A program made the position numbers and the translations under genes. The notes beneath the pieces are model-generated. The model saw only the letters and a program-made list of their open reading frames with translations, had not been told where the DNA came from and did not search any database. A stretch of 64,000 nt of DNA. It comes from Gillisia limnaea DSM 15749 (GTDB lineage: Bacteria > Bacteroidota > Bacteroidia > Flavobacteriales > Flavobacteriaceae). Shown one piece after another: positions 18,759 through 28,439 of the stretch (position 1 is its first letter; the number at the start of each line of letters is the position of its first letter). The stretch lies in the NCBI RefSeq assembly GCF_000243235.1, contig NZ_JH594606.1:3042255-3106254 (forward strand), given 5' to 3'.

Positions 18759-20066
18759 ATGGGCAATATTGTAGCCATTGTAGGAAGACCGAATGTAGGG
18801 AAATCCACTTTTTTTAACCGTCTTATCCAACGCCGGGAGGCAATTGTGGATGCGGTAAGTGGGGTTACCCGCGATAGACATTACGGGAAATCTGACTGGA
18901 ATGGTCAAACCTTTTCGCTTATAGATACTGGTGGGTATGTAAAAGGGAGTGATGATGTTTTTGAAGCTGAAATAGATAAGCAGGTAGAACTTGCTATTGA
19001 TGAAGCCGATGCTATTATTTTTATGGTAGACGTTGAAAGCGGGATTACCGGAATGGATGAAGATGTTGCCACGCTGCTGCGAAAAATTGAAAAGCCTGTT
19101 TTCCTGGTAGTGAACAAGGTTGACAATGCAAAACGACTTGAAAATGCCGTGGAATTTTATTCCTTAGGGCTGGGAGATTATTTTCCCATTGCCAGTACCA
19201 GCGGAAGCGGAACTGGAGAATTGCTGGATGCGCTTATAAAGGCCCTTCCCGAATTGGAAGATGAAGAAGAAACCGAATTGCCAAGGTTTGCCGTTGTAGG
19301 AAGACCAAATGCAGGAAAATCATCTTTCATAAATGCCCTTATAGGGGAAGATCGTTACATAGTGCACGATGTTGCAGGAACTACTCGTGATTCCATAGAT
19401 ACAAAATACGACCGTTTTGGCTTTGAATTTAACCTGGTAGATACTGCCGGAATTCGAAGAAAATCAAAAGTTAAGGAAGATCTCGAGTTTTACTCGGTAA
19501 TGCGATCTGTACGTGCGATAGAAAATTCAGATGTTTGTTTGATTATACTGGATGCCACCCGTGGATTTGACGGACAGGTACAAAATATTTTTTGGCTTGC
19601 CCAGCGCAACCGCAAAGGGATCGTTATCCTGGTAAACAAATGGGATCTTTTAGAAGATAAAGAGACCAATACCTTAAAGGAATATGAAAAAGTTATAAGG
19701 CGAGAGATTGAACCTTTTACCGATGTGCCAATCGTATTTATCTCGGTGTTGACAAAACAAAGGATCTTTAAGGCCATTGAAACTGCCGTGGAGGTATATA
19801 AAAACCGAAGCAAGAAAATCAAGACCAGCGAACTCAATGAACGTATGTTGCCAATAATAGAACATTATCCGCCACCGGCCTGGAAGGGAAAGTACGTGAA
19901 GATAAAATTCTGTATGCAACTTCCAACTCCACAGCCTCAATTTGCATTTTTCTGTAATTTGCCTCAGTATGTCCGGGAACCCTATAAACGTTATCTGGAG
20001 AATAAATTGAGAGAGGAATTTGACTTTAAAGGAGTTCCGGTTTCAGTTTATTTCAGAAAAAAATAA
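18759..20066 (+). CDS. der: Ribosome biogenesis GTPase Der (EngA)
   Basis: 435 residues with two tandem GTPase domains and a KH-like C-terminus, the diagnostic Der layout. Domain 1: P-loop GRPNVGKS at 9-16, DTGGY switch II, NKVD. Domain 2: GRPNAGKS near residue 180, [24 protein letters not shown]. The C-terminal KH-like part starts around residue 350 ([14 protein letters not shown]). Der is required for 50S subunit maturation. Followed by a strong terminator. Confidence 0.97.
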   Translation: MGNIVAIVGRPNVGKSTFFNRLIQRREAIVDAVSGVTRDRHYGKSDWNGQTFSLIDTGGYVKGSDDVFEAEIDKQVELAIDEADAIIFMVDVESGITGMDEDVATLLRKIEKPVFLVVNKVDNAKRLENAVEFYSLGLGDYFPIASTSGSGTGELLDALIKALPELEDEEETELPRFAVVGRPNAGKSSFINALIGEDRYIVHDVAGTTRDSIDTKYDRFGFEFNLVDTAGIRRKSKVKEDLEFYSVMRSVRAIENSDVCLIILDATRGFDGQVQNIFWLAQRNRKGIVILVNKWDLLEDKETNTLKEYEKVIRREIEPFTDVPIVFISVLTKQRIFKAIETAVEVYKNRSKKIKTSELNERMLPIIEHYPPPAWKGKYVKIKFCMQLPTPQPQFAFFCNLPQYVREPYKRYLENKLREEFDFKGVPVSVYFRKK

Positions 20067-20092
20067 GATTGGTTTAAACCATAGTTAATTAT

Positions 20093-20138
20093 AATGGTCT
20101 TAACAGGATATAAAATTCTGTTAAGACCATTTTTTTTA
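20093..20138 (+). terminator. Intrinsic terminator of der
   Basis: A perfect 14-bp stem AATGGTCTTAACAG / CTGTTAAGACCATT with an 11-base loop, followed by seven more T. It starts 27 bases after the der stop. Confidence 0.9.
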
Positions 20139-20158
20139 ACCAATAAATAACCTCCCGT

Positions 20159-20522
20159 ATGAGATCCGTATTTTTCTCTTCACCTTTTTTACCTTTCAAT
20201 TTTCTGCCCAGGATTTTAAAATTTCAGGTAATATCCTGAATAAGGAATCCAATCAACCTTTGGAAGCTGCAACTATTTATGTAGAGAAATCTACAGATAG
20301 TAGTTTGGTAAGTTATACGATATCAGAAAAAGATGGGGATTTTGTACTTAGCGGAAATTCTTCAGCAAAAAAATGAATTTATTTTTTTCATTTACAGGAT
20401 TTCAAACCTACCGGCGAAGCGTTTCTTTGGAGGAAAATGTTACTTATACCTAAGGAACCATCCAAATGGAAACCGAAGATAATGGGCTGGGGAGAGTATC
20501 GTGCCTGGTCTTCACCAGATAA
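20159..20522 (+). pseudogene. Remnant of a TonB-dependent receptor N-terminus
   Basis: Translated in shifting frames, this stretch reads as the start of an outer-membrane receptor. From ATG 20159 and a frameshift comes a signal peptide end (FTFFTFQFSAQ). Then the carboxypeptidase-regulatory-like domain follows: DFKISGNILNKESNQPLEAA, TIYVEKSTDSSLV, SEKDGDFVLSGNSSAK. After a frameshift in an A7/T7 stretch comes FTGFQTYRRSVSLEENVTY, a stop, then GTIQMETEDNGLGRV. This is the usual order before the plug domain. No plug or barrel sequence follows: the TPM gene end lies 85 bases on. It is a truncated, decayed gene. Confidence 0.75.
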
Positions 20523-20606
20523 ATAAAAGAGCTGAAGCCCCCATCATTTCAATTCTTTATCCTAATCTCAAGTCTTTGGGTGAGTGATATTGGGGGTGAG
20601 CCTTTA

Positions 20607-21410
20607 TTACCAGCTTCCACCGGCTCCACCGCCGCCAAATCCGCCGCCGCCAAAACCTCCACCGAAGCCTCCGCCGCCACCGCCAAAGCCACCACTTGAG
20701 CTACCTCCGCCAAAACCACCACGGCCTAAACTGCTTAAAATGATTACATCCAATAAAGAACCACCAAAGCCGCGTTTGCTTCCGGGGCCACCATTATTAC
20801 CTTTATTTTTGCGCACAAGGGAAACTATGAATACAAGGAATATTACCCCAAGGATTAATACCTGAAACGGAATTCCCTGTGATCCTTGTCGTTGCTTAGG
20901 GGAACCCTGAAAAGTGCCGCTCAATACCTCGAATATGGCAGAAGTGCCTTTGTCCAGTCCACTGTAATAATCGTTGTTTCTAAATTCTGGAAGGATAATA
21001 TTCTCAATAATATCTTTGGTATTGGCATCGGTTAAATATTCTTCCAGCCCATACCCGGTGGTGATCCATATTTTTTTGTCTTTTTCAGACATCAGGATCA
21101 AGAGGCCATTATCTTCTTTTTCCTGGCCAATTCCCCATTCCTGCGCCCATTCCGGAGCATAAAGACCAATATATTCCCCTTCCAGGGATTCTATGGTTGC
21201 AATTACTATTTGAATAGAAGTAGTGTCGGCGTAATTGATAAGCTTTTGTTCCAGCCTTTGTTCATCAGTAGCAGAAAAAATATCGGCTTCATCATAAACG
21301 CTGGTTTCAAGTTTTGGCTTTGCTGGAATATCCCTTTGTGCAAATCCAGATAAAGAAAAGGCTGCTATTAATAGAAATGTAACTAGAAAGTTTCTTTGAA
21401 ATTGTAGCAT
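20607..21410 (-). CDS. TPM domain membrane protein with glycine-rich tail (YgcG-like)
   Basis: 267 residues. A signal peptide (FLVTFLLIAAFSLSGFAQ) precedes a TPM domain from about residue 35 (VYDEADIFSATDEQRLEQKL, then WGIGQEKEDNGLLILMSEKD and ITTGYGLEEYLTD). One membrane helix follows near 187-206. The tail after about residue 228 is nearly all Gly, Ser and Phe and ends GGGAGGSW. TPM domains often accompany LemA, as here; some plant and bacterial members have phosphatase or membrane-maintenance roles. It abuts the preceding TPM gene without a gap. The Gly-rich end is encoded by a repetitive GGN tract at 20610-20720. Confidence 0.88.
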   Translation of the reverse strand: MLQFQRNFLVTFLLIAAFSLSGFAQRDIPAKPKLETSVYDEADIFSATDEQRLEQKLINYADTTSIQIVIATIESLEGEYIGLYAPEWAQEWGIGQEKEDNGLLILMSEKDKKIWITTGYGLEEYLTDANTKDIIENIILPEFRNNDYYSGLDKGTSAIFEVLSGTFQGSPKQRQGSQGIPFQVLILGVIFLVFIVSLVRKNKGNNGGPGSKRGFGGSLLDVIILSSLGRGGFGGGSSSGGFGGGGGGFGGGFGGGGFGGGGAGGSW

Positions 21411-21851
21411 TTATTCTTTTGAAATATTATTGGGAAGTTCATTTTTATTGCCTTCACTCCAGGGGAAATGAGTTTGTAACTGTCCCCCGGCTTTTAGAAT
21501 ACCATCTATGAGCCCCTGTTTGTAATTGCCAGCCTTAAATTGAGCAACAATCGCGTCTTTGGTGCTTTCCCAAAAATCTGCCGGAACTACCTCATTGATA
21601 CCCCTGTCTCCGTATATCACGAAATCCCGGTCTTCTACAGCAACATAGATCAATACTCCATTATCCAGTTTGGTGTTGTCCATTTTCAAAAGGTGGAATA
21701 CTTCCATAGCACGTTCAAAAATATCCTGCTCTCCGTGCGTTTTTTCTATATGAACCCTTATTTCTCCTGAAGTAGATTTTTCAGCCATTCTTATAGCTTC
21801 AACAACTTCCTCTTCTCCTTTTTTAGATAAGAAATCTTCAATTTTGCTCAT
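21411..21851 (-). CDS. Soluble TPM domain protein
   Basis: 146 residues, no signal peptide or membrane helix. It carries a single TPM domain with IRMAEKSTSGEIRVHIEK near residue 20, LDNGVLIYVAVEDRDFVIYG and GDRGINEVVPADFW. It is paired with a second, membrane-anchored TPM protein directly downstream and with LemA 18 bases upstream. The three are probably translated from one mRNA; the biochemical role is unknown. Confidence 0.86.
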   Translation of the reverse strand: MSKIEDFLSKKGEEEVVEAIRMAEKSTSGEIRVHIEKTHGEQDIFERAMEVFHLLKMDNTKLDNGVLIYVAVEDRDFVIYGDRGINEVVPADFWESTKDAIVAQFKAGNYKQGLIDGILKAGGQLQTHFPWSEGNKNELPNNISKE

Positions 21852-21869
21852 AATTTTTGTTTTTTTCTT

Positions 21870-22466
21870 TTAAAAATCGAAATCAACATCGGGTGCATCC
21901 TCAGAACCTGCGTCGGCTTCAAAACGTACCATTTGATCAAATCCAAACCATCCTGCAAAAATCGAATTAGGGAAGGTCCGGATGTAGGTATTATAATCTG
22001 TAACTGCTTCATTATATCTGTTTCGAGCTACATTTATCCGATTCTCGGTGCCTTCCAGTTGTGATTGTAACTGAAGGAAGTTTTGATTAGCTTTAATATC
22101 AGGATAGCGCTCCACGGTAACCAATAATCTGGATAGCGCAGAAGAAACCTGCCCCTGTGCCTGTTGGAATTGTTGCATTTGTTCCGGCGTGATGTTGGAA
22201 GGATCTATTGTAATACCTGTAGCTTTTGATCTTGCTTCAATGACATCGGTAAGTGTACCTCTTTCAAAATCGGCTGCGCCCTGGACGGTTTTTACCAGAT
22301 TAGTGATTAGATCATTCCTCCTTTGGTAAGAGCTTTCCACATTAGACCACGTTAACCGGGCATTTTCCTGTTTGGTGATTGCAGTATTGTTAAATCCTAC
22401 TGTAAGACTGTAAATAATGATCCCTAATACAGCGATCGCGATTACGGGAATAAGCCATTTTTTCAT
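21870..22466 (-). CDS. LemA family protein
   Basis: 198 residues from ATG 22466; the frame is open to 22532 but that would overlap the MerR gene. An N-terminal membrane helix (WLIPVIAIAVLGIIIYSL) is followed by the LemA helical domain: NVESSYQRRNDLITNLVKTV, ARSKATGI, LLVTVERYPDIKANQNFL, ARNRYNEAVTDYNTYIRTFP. The helix-out topology and the NARLTW...YQRR pattern are typical. It starts one base after the MerR stop, so translational coupling is likely. The function is unknown despite wide distribution. Confidence 0.92.
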   Translation of the reverse strand: MKKWLIPVIAIAVLGIIIYSLTVGFNNTAITKQENARLTWSNVESSYQRRNDLITNLVKTVQGAADFERGTLTDVIEARSKATGITIDPSNITPEQMQQFQQAQGQVSSALSRLLVTVERYPDIKANQNFLQLQSQLEGTENRINVARNRYNEAVTDYNTYIRTFPNSIFAGWFGFDQMVRFEADAGSEDAPDVDFDF

Positions 22467-22467
22467 G

Positions 22468-22797
22468 TTATAATTGGTTTTTGATGTTGGTGAGTTCAGC
22501 TTTAATGCTTTGCAGTTTTCGAATAATTTCAAAGTTAGTAAGAGTTTTTTTCTTTTCCTCTTTTAAATGGATTTTTGCACCTTCCAGAGTGAAACCACGT
22601 TCCTTCACAAGATGAAAGATAAGTTCCAGGTTCCTGATATCCTGAGGAGTAAATAAGCGATTGCCTTTGGCATTTTTTTTTGGCTTTAAGGCATCAAATT
22701 CCTTTTCCCAAAAGCGGATTAGAGATGTGTTAACGCCAAAAGCCTCGGCTACCTCACCAATTGCATAATAGCGTTTTTCGGGAAGATTTATATACAT
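22468..22797 (-). CDS. MerR family transcriptional regulator (short)
   Basis: 109 residues. The winged helix-turn-helix is at residues 7-75: YYAIGEVAEAFGVNTSLIRF, WEKEFDALKPKKNAKGNRLF, TPQDIRNLELI. Only a short coiled-coil tail follows, with no effector domain or metal-binding Cys, so the signal is unclear. Its start codon overlaps the M23 gene stop in a TAATG junction. It may regulate this operon, or an unlinked gene such as those controlled by cell-envelope state. Confidence 0.88.
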   Translation of the reverse strand: MYINLPEKRYYAIGEVAEAFGVNTSLIRFWEKEFDALKPKKNAKGNRLFTPQDIRNLELIFHLVKERGFTLEGAKIHLKEEKKKTLTNFEIIRKLQSIKAELTNIKNQL

Positions 22798-23774
22798 TAA
22801 TCCAAAGATTGGTTTTCCTGCTGTGATTTTTCCAGTACCTCATCAAACTCTTCAGGAGAAAGGTTTCCGTAGTAAAAGTTAATAGGATTGATACGGTCTT
22901 CATCTTTAAAGATTTCATAATGGAGATGAGGAGCTTCAGACCTTCCTGTACTACCAACAAAACCTATGACATCGCCACGTTTAACCCTTTGCCCAACCCG
23001 CACATTATATTTATATAAATGCGCATAAAGACTGGTATACCCATATCCATGATCTATCCGGATGTGATTACCATATCCTGTAGAACGGTTATCTGCCCGC
23101 TCAATTCTCCCATTTCCTGTAGCATATATAGGTGTACCACGGGGCGCGCTAAAATCCATGCCGTAATGGAATTTTCTCACCTTGGTGAATGGGTCACTTC
23201 TCCAACCATAGCCGGAGGCGATCCTTTTTAAATTTTCATTTTTCACAGGTTGAATTGCAGGAATGGATGCGAGTAAATTTTCCTTTTCCTTTGCTAGGAC
23301 AGCGATTTCATCCAGGGACTTGGACTGAACCACTATTTGTTTGGAAAGAATATCCATTCTTTTATTGGTTTCAGTGATGAGCTTCGAATTTTCAAATCCT
23401 TCCAGGTTTCTGTATCTGTTAATACCTCCAAAACCTGCTTTTCTTTGTTCTTCAGGGATAGGGTTTGCTTCAAAATACAGCCTGTAAATATTATTATCCC
23501 GGTCCTCTACATTGGAGAGCACATCCTGGATTTGATCCATTTTTTTATTGAGCATTCCGTATTGAAGTTGCATATTTTCCAACTCCCGTTTCAGTGCTTT
23601 TTCCTTTGGAGTTTCAATAAGCGGTATATTCAGGTAGATTACCAATAAGACAAAACCTGCTAAAAAAGTTCCAACAATACCAAGGAATACAATTCCCAGC
23701 CTTCGGCCTTTCTTTTGCTCAATTTTTTGGTAAGAAAGCGTTTCGCTATCGTAATAATATTTAACCTTCGCCAT
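22797..23774 (-). CDS. M23 family metallopeptidase (membrane-anchored)
   Basis: 325 residues. A basic N-terminus, one membrane helix at about 28-50 (GIVFLGIVGTFLAGFVLLVI), then a coiled coil of about 110 residues. The peptidase M23 (LytM) domain begins near residue 200: HYGMDFSAPRGTPIYATGNG provides the first His and Asp ligands and HLHYEIFKDEDRINP the catalytic HLH. It should cleave peptidoglycan cross-bridge peptides or activate a hydrolase. It leads an operon through MerR, LemA and two TPM genes and is divergent from alaS. Confidence 0.92.
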   Translation of the reverse strand: MAKVKYYYDSETLSYQKIEQKKGRRLGIVFLGIVGTFLAGFVLLVIYLNIPLIETPKEKALKRELENMQLQYGMLNKKMDQIQDVLSNVEDRDNNIYRLYFEANPIPEEQRKAGFGGINRYRNLEGFENSKLITETNKRMDILSKQIVVQSKSLDEIAVLAKEKENLLASIPAIQPVKNENLKRIASGYGWRSDPFTKVRKFHYGMDFSAPRGTPIYATGNGRIERADNRSTGYGNHIRIDHGYGYTSLYAHLYKYNVRVGQRVKRGDVIGFVGSTGRSEAPHLHYEIFKDEDRINPINFYYGNLSPEEFDEVLEKSQQENQSLD

Positions 23775-23908
23775 AAATTAAAAATATACTATTTTTGCTG
23801 ATATAATCTTGTGCAAAAACCTTGCAGAAGTTTAAGAGAAACGAACAAATATAAAAATTGTTTTCTCAACCTACACAATTTAATAATTTTTAGACCTTTT
23901 CCGGCCAT

Positions 23909-26554
23909 ATGAAATCTAAAGAGATACGATCTACATACCTCGAATTTTTTAAATCCAAATCACACGTACTTGTTCCATCTGCACCTATGGTTATTAAGGA
24001 TGATCCCAGCCTTATGTTTACCAATGCAGGGATGAACCAATTTAAGGAATATTTTTTAGGAAATACTACACCAAAATTTTCCAGAGCAACCGATACCCAA
24101 AAATGTTTACGGGTAAGCGGAAAACATAATGATCTGGAAGAAGTAGGGATGGATACGTATCACCATACCATGTTTGAAATGCTGGGCAACTGGAGTTTTG
24201 GTAATCCTGAAGGAAAACAGATCAACGGAGTTGGGGGTTATTTTAAGAAAGAAGCCATTCATTGGGCATGGGAGTTGTTGACCGAGGTTTTTAAGATAGA
24301 TAAAAGTATTTTATATGTTTCGGTTTTTGAAGGAAGCGAGGATGATAAACTCGAAATGGATAGTGAAGCGCTGGATCTTTGGAAGGCTATAGTTCCGGAA
24401 GATCGTATCATTTATGGTAATAAAAAGGATAATTTCTGGGAAATGGGCGATCAGGGTCCGTGCGGGCCAAGTTCAGAAATCCACGTAGATATCCGATCGG
24501 ATGCTGAAAAAGCCAGGGTACCGGGAAGGGACCTTGTAAATGCAGATCATCCCCAGGTTGTAGAGATCTGGAATTTGGTTTTTATAGAATTTAACAGAAA
24601 AGCCGATGCTTCTCTTGAAAAACTCCCTGCAAGACACGTTGATACGGGCATGGGTTTTGAGCGGTTGTGTATGGTGTTACAGAATAAAAAATCCAATTAC
24701 GATACCGATGTTTTTACTCCGCTCATTCAGCAAATTGAAAAAGTAACAAATTCCCAATACGGAAAAAACGATAAAACAGATATCGCAATTCGTGTAATCG
24801 CGGATCATGTAAGAGCGGTAACTTTCTCTATCGCCGATGGACAATTACCCAGCAATACAGGAGCAGGCTATGTAATAAGAAGAATATTACGTAGAGCTAT
24901 TCGCTACGGATTCACATTTTTGGACACTAAAGAACCTTTCATTTATAAGCTTATAGAAACTTTAAGCTCCCAAATGGGGGAGGCGTTTCCCGAACTTATG
25001 TCTCAAAAGACGCTTTGCGAAAATGTGATTCGGGAAGAAGAGCAATCCTTTTTAAGAACGCTGGATCTGGGGCTTGTTTTGCTTGATAATATTATAGAAG
25101 TTACCCCGGGAAAAACCGTTTCCGGAAAAAAGGCTTTTGAATTATATGATACTTTTGGTTTTCCAATAGATCTTACTGCACTTATCCTACGGGAACGTGG
25201 ATATTATCTAGATGAAAAAGAATTCAATGCCGAATTGCAAAAGCAAAAAGTAAGATCCCGTGCGGCATCTGTGGTTATTTCCGGTGACTGGCAAATCCTT
25301 GGTAAGGAGGAAGGAGTGCCTTTTATTGGTTATGATGCAATGGAAGCTGATGTAAAAATTACCCGTATTAGGAAGGTGGAAAGCAAAAAAGAAGGTGAAT
25401 TATATCAGTTGGTATTTAATAAAACTCCGTTTTATCCCGAAGGGGGAGGACAGGTAGGAGATAAAGGTTCTCTAATAGCTCCCGATGAAAAGATTATTAA
25501 GATCCTTGATACCAGAAAGGAAAACAACCTGATTATTCATTTTACTAAAAAATTACCTTCAGATACTTCTGCAATTTTAAAAACTCAGGTAAATAAAACA
25601 AAGCGACTTCAAACGCAGGCAAATCATTCTGCAACACATTTATTGCACCAGGCATTAAGAATTTTCCTTGGCGACCATGTGGAGCAAAAAGGTTCTATGG
25701 TGAGTAGTGATCATTTAAGATTTGACTTTTCTCATTTCAGCAAACTTTCTTCGGAAGAATTAAAACAGGTGGAGGATTTTGTGAATGACAAGATACGCGA
25801 GCAACTCCCGCTTATAGAACAACGAAATATGGCTTTTCAGGAAGCGCTGGATCAGGGAGCTATTGCTTTATTTGGTGAAAAATACGGAGATTCTGTAAGA
25901 GCGATAAAATTTGGGGACTCCATGGAACTTTGTGGAGGAACCCATGTTCAAAACACCGGTGATATCTGGTTTTTCAAAATTATTTCAGAAGGTGCTGTTG
26001 CAGCTGGTATTAGAAGAATTGAAGCTATTACCGGAGATGCCGTAAAAGAACATTTTACAGAACAAACCGAAACATTAAATAAAATTAAGGCAGAATTAAA
26101 AAATGCCAGCGAACCGGTAAAAGCGATTAGTTCTTTACAGAATGAAAACGTCAACCTTAAAAAGCAGGTAGAGTCTTTGATGCGGGACAAAGCGAAAAAT
26201 CTTAAAGCTGAATTGCAAGAGGAGTTAACAGAGGTGAATGGAATTTCTTTCCTGGCTAAAAAAGTGGATATCGATGCCGGAGGGATAAAAGATCTTGCTT
26301 TTCAATTAGGGGAAAAAACAAATAACCTATTTTTACTACTGGCTTCAGAACAGGATGGGAAAGCTGTGCTTTCCTGCTATATTTCCAAAGAACTCGTTGT
26401 AGAAAAAGGATTAAATGCAGGAAAAGTGGTAAAAGATCTTGGGAAATACATTCAGGGTGGTGGTGGTGGCCAGCCATTTTTTGCTACGGCAGGCGGGAAA
26501 AATCCATCCGGAATCCAGGATGCATTGGATAAGGCAAAATCTTTTATAGAATAA
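23909..26554 (+). CDS. alaS: Alanine-tRNA ligase
   Basis: 881 residues, the usual length. Class II catalytic core with [17 protein letters not shown] and [20 protein letters not shown] near residue 67; the editing domain has [11 protein letters not shown] and the second zinc-type motif CGGTHV; the C-terminal C-Ala domain ends in [15 protein letters not shown]. It charges tRNA-Ala and hydrolyses mischarged Ser and Gly. The promoter lies in the 134-bp divergent spacer with the M23 gene. Confidence 0.98.
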   Translation: MKSKEIRSTYLEFFKSKSHVLVPSAPMVIKDDPSLMFTNAGMNQFKEYFLGNTTPKFSRATDTQKCLRVSGKHNDLEEVGMDTYHHTMFEMLGNWSFGNPEGKQINGVGGYFKKEAIHWAWELLTEVFKIDKSILYVSVFEGSEDDKLEMDSEALDLWKAIVPEDRIIYGNKKDNFWEMGDQGPCGPSSEIHVDIRSDAEKARVPGRDLVNADHPQVVEIWNLVFIEFNRKADASLEKLPARHVDTGMGFERLCMVLQNKKSNYDTDVFTPLIQQIEKVTNSQYGKNDKTDIAIRVIADHVRAVTFSIADGQLPSNTGAGYVIRRILRRAIRYGFTFLDTKEPFIYKLIETLSSQMGEAFPELMSQKTLCENVIREEEQSFLRTLDLGLVLLDNIIEVTPGKTVSGKKAFELYDTFGFPIDLTALILRERGYYLDEKEFNAELQKQKVRSRAASVVISGDWQILGKEEGVPFIGYDAMEADVKITRIRKVESKKEGELYQLVFNKTPFYPEGGGQVGDKGSLIAPDEKIIKILDTRKENNLIIHFTKKLPSDTSAILKTQVNKTKRLQTQANHSATHLLHQALRIFLGDHVEQKGSMVSSDHLRFDFSHFSKLSSEELKQVEDFVNDKIREQLPLIEQRNMAFQEALDQGAIALFGEKYGDSVRAIKFGDSMELCGGTHVQNTGDIWFFKIISEGAVAAGIRRIEAITGDAVKEHFTEQTETLNKIKAELKNASEPVKAISSLQNENVNLKKQVESLMRDKAKNLKAELQEELTEVNGISFLAKKVDIDAGGIKDLAFQLGEKTNNLFLLLASEQDGKAVLSCYISKELVVEKGLNAGKVVKDLGKYIQGGGGGQPFFATAGGKNPSGIQDALDKAKSFIE

Positions 26555-26613
26555 GGTAGAACAAAACCTCAATGTCCTGCAAATTTGGGATTGTGTGGTT
26601 TAATTAATTTTCA

Positions 26614-27570
26614 ATGCAGTTTAGAACCCAGTTTTCAATAGATTCTCAGGAACCAAAAATAGATCATACATCCAGGATCTTTTTGACCGGATCCTGTTTT
26701 GTGGAGAACATTGGGGCAAAGCTGGATTATTACAAATTTCAAAATCTTCAGAATCCTTTCGGAATATTATTTCACCCCGCAGCGATTGAAAAATTTATTA
26801 CCAATGCGGTAAACGAAAATCAATACAGCCGGGAGGACATTTTTTTCCATAATGAACGCTGGCATTGTTTTGATGCCCATTCGGCCCTTAGCAGTCCGGA
26901 TGAAGTAGCTTTGCTGAAAAGCCTCAATAGGAACCTTCAGAAAACACGGGAGTATCTTCAGGAATCCACTCATGTAATCATAACTCTTGGAACGTCCTGG
27001 GTTTATAGAAATATGAGTTCAGCTGAAACCGTTGCAAATTGCCATAAACTTCCGCAGAAAAATTTTTCCAAAGAGATCACGGGAGTGGAACAAATTTACA
27101 ATCACTTGAAATCAACAATTTCGGCAATTAAGCGTGTGAATTCTCAAGCAGAAATCGTATTCACAATTTCACCGGTACGGCACCTTAAGGATGGCGTAAT
27201 TCAAAACCAGCGCAGTAAAGCACATTTGATTGCGGCTTTACATAAAGTAATGGAAACACAGGGAAAATATGGTTTGGCAAGTTATTTTCCGGCTTATGAA
27301 CTAATGATGGACGATTTAAGGGATTATAGATTCTATACTGAGGATATGTTGCACCCCAATGATACCGCTATTGAATATATATGGCAGAAATTTGTTGATT
27401 CCCGAATTTCTCCTGAAAGCGTTCCTCTTTTAAAAGAAATTGAATCTATTCAAAAAAGCCTGAAACACAAGGCTTTTAATAGCGACTCTGAATCTCATAA
27501 AAATTTTCGGAAGTCTCTTGAAACAAAGATTCACCAACTTCAAAAAAAATATCCTCATTTAAATTTTTAA
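26614..27570 (+). CDS. GSCFA domain protein
   Basis: 318 residues. The eponymous motif is seen as LTGSCFVENIGAKLDYYKF near residue 26, followed by NPFGILFHPAA and a late HPNDTAIEYIWQKF, the DxxH-type end of an SGNH-like hydrolase fold. The family is common in Bacteroidota, often beside alaS or acyl-chain genes, and may be a lipase or esterase of cell-envelope substrates. There is no signal peptide. It follows alaS by 59 bases on the same strand. Confidence 0.9.
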   Translation: MQFRTQFSIDSQEPKIDHTSRIFLTGSCFVENIGAKLDYYKFQNLQNPFGILFHPAAIEKFITNAVNENQYSREDIFFHNERWHCFDAHSALSSPDEVALLKSLNRNLQKTREYLQESTHVIITLGTSWVYRNMSSAETVANCHKLPQKNFSKEITGVEQIYNHLKSTISAIKRVNSQAEIVFTISPVRHLKDGVIQNQRSKAHLIAALHKVMETQGKYGLASYFPAYELMMDDLRDYRFYTEDMLHPNDTAIEYIWQKFVDSRISPESVPLLKEIESIQKSLKHKAFNSDSESHKNFRKSLETKIHQLQKKYPHLNF

Positions 27571-27589
27571 AACCACCAATGTATTGAAT

Positions 27590-27710
27590 TCCCCCCGATG
27601 TGCCGGACCGTCCTGTTCGGGCGGGATTTTATCGAAATCCTGCATATATCTTCTTTTAATATAGCTCCTGAGCTTGCTCCGAGTCGATTTAATATCCGGG
27701 GTTTCAAATA
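27590..27710 (+). repeat. Degenerate dispersed repeat, copy C
   Basis: The best preserved of the three copies: it starts CCCCCCGATGTGCCGGACC, contains CGGGCGGGATTTTATCGAAA, then CTTCTTTTAATATAGCTCC and GAGCTTGCTCCGAGTCGATT. It reads as GRDFIEIL...SSFNIAPELAPSR in one frame. It lies 20 bases after the GSCFA gene. See copies A (5248) and B (9055). Confidence 0.6.
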
Positions 27711-27789
27711 TTTTTGTCTCTACTTATTAAACTTTGTAATCTTTTTGGCTATCCTTAAAGCTATGAGGATAGATTTATTGGTTAATTAA

Positions 27790-28232
27790 ACAAGAAAAAT
27801 TGACGGCCAGACCGTCTATTACGATATTTTTTCTTAAAATTTTAGGTTGATAATTTTCACAATTATTTATAGGTCAGATATTTACGTTTTTAAAAATATA
27901 ATTATAATACCATTAGTTTACCTTTAATGCTAAAATTTAAATAAAACTAAACTTGGAATTATTAACAAATTGTTTATAAGTTAGGTGTATAAGGGAGGAA
28001 AATTATACAATATGAATAATTAAATGTGTTTAAATGCGTATTGTTTATTATTTTTGGATTTTATTATATTTTTAATATAATAATGTATTTACTGTTAATG
28101 TATGTTAATGTTCATATTTTGGCAAAATAATTGATAAAATGAAATGTATAAGTGTTATGCGTACTATTATGTATTATTTAAAATATGTAAAAATTTGTTG
28201 CACGTGAAGAATTTTTTTGTACATTTAAACTT
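27790..28232. other. Very AT-rich gene-free stretch
   Basis: Apart from GACGG-CCAGA-CCGTC near 27803, a weak hairpin, this 440-bp stretch is almost entirely A and T, with repeated TATTA/TAATG words (28030-28190) and no open frame of coding character. It precedes RNA element 1. It may act as an UP-type promoter region or a site for a nucleoid protein. No origin-type boxes were recognised. Confidence 0.5.
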
Positions 28233-28362
28233 GTTATGAAACTATAAGCAAAATCAATTAGTTGGATTTGAATAAAAGTCATAACAAAGTTTCTAAAATT
28301 TGTTGGGGTAGATTTTAGAAGAAATGACAAATGGACGGGTGGGGCCGTCCATTTGTGCGTTT
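28233..28362 (+). ncRNA. Putative structured small RNA, element 1
   Basis: Two hairpins with a defined order. The first, 28291-28320, has stem TTCTAAAAT/ATTTTAGAA and a 12-base loop TTGTTGGGGTAG. The second, 28327-28356, has stem ACAAATGGACG/CGTCCATTTGT and loop GGTGGGGC, followed by a short T tract, like an intrinsic terminator. A promoter-like TTTG (28194) and TACATTTA (28220) would start transcription near 28233; this 5' end is a guess. A paralogous element lies at 29327. No ORF is present. It may be one of the known Flavobacteria intergenic RNA motifs; I cannot name it. Confidence 0.6.
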
Positions 28363-28416
28363 TAAAGTTAAGGTTTTCATCAATTCTTTTAAACTTTCAC
28401 CTTTTATTTGAATTCG

Positions 28417-28424
28417 TATCTTTG
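28417..28424 (+). promoter_or_regulatory. -7 box of the DUF4230 gene
   Basis: TATCTTTG is an exact TAnnTTTG match, 16 bases before the ATG, implying a very short leader. The DUF4230 gene thus probably has its own promoter downstream of RNA element 1. Confidence 0.5.
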
Positions 28425-28439
28425 CTTAAAATTTGAACT

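Noticed and set aside
20584-20865. Proline-rich open frame on the plus strand
   Set aside because: It is the antisense of the glycine-rich tail of the TPM protein, whose GGN codons read as Pro codons on the other strand.
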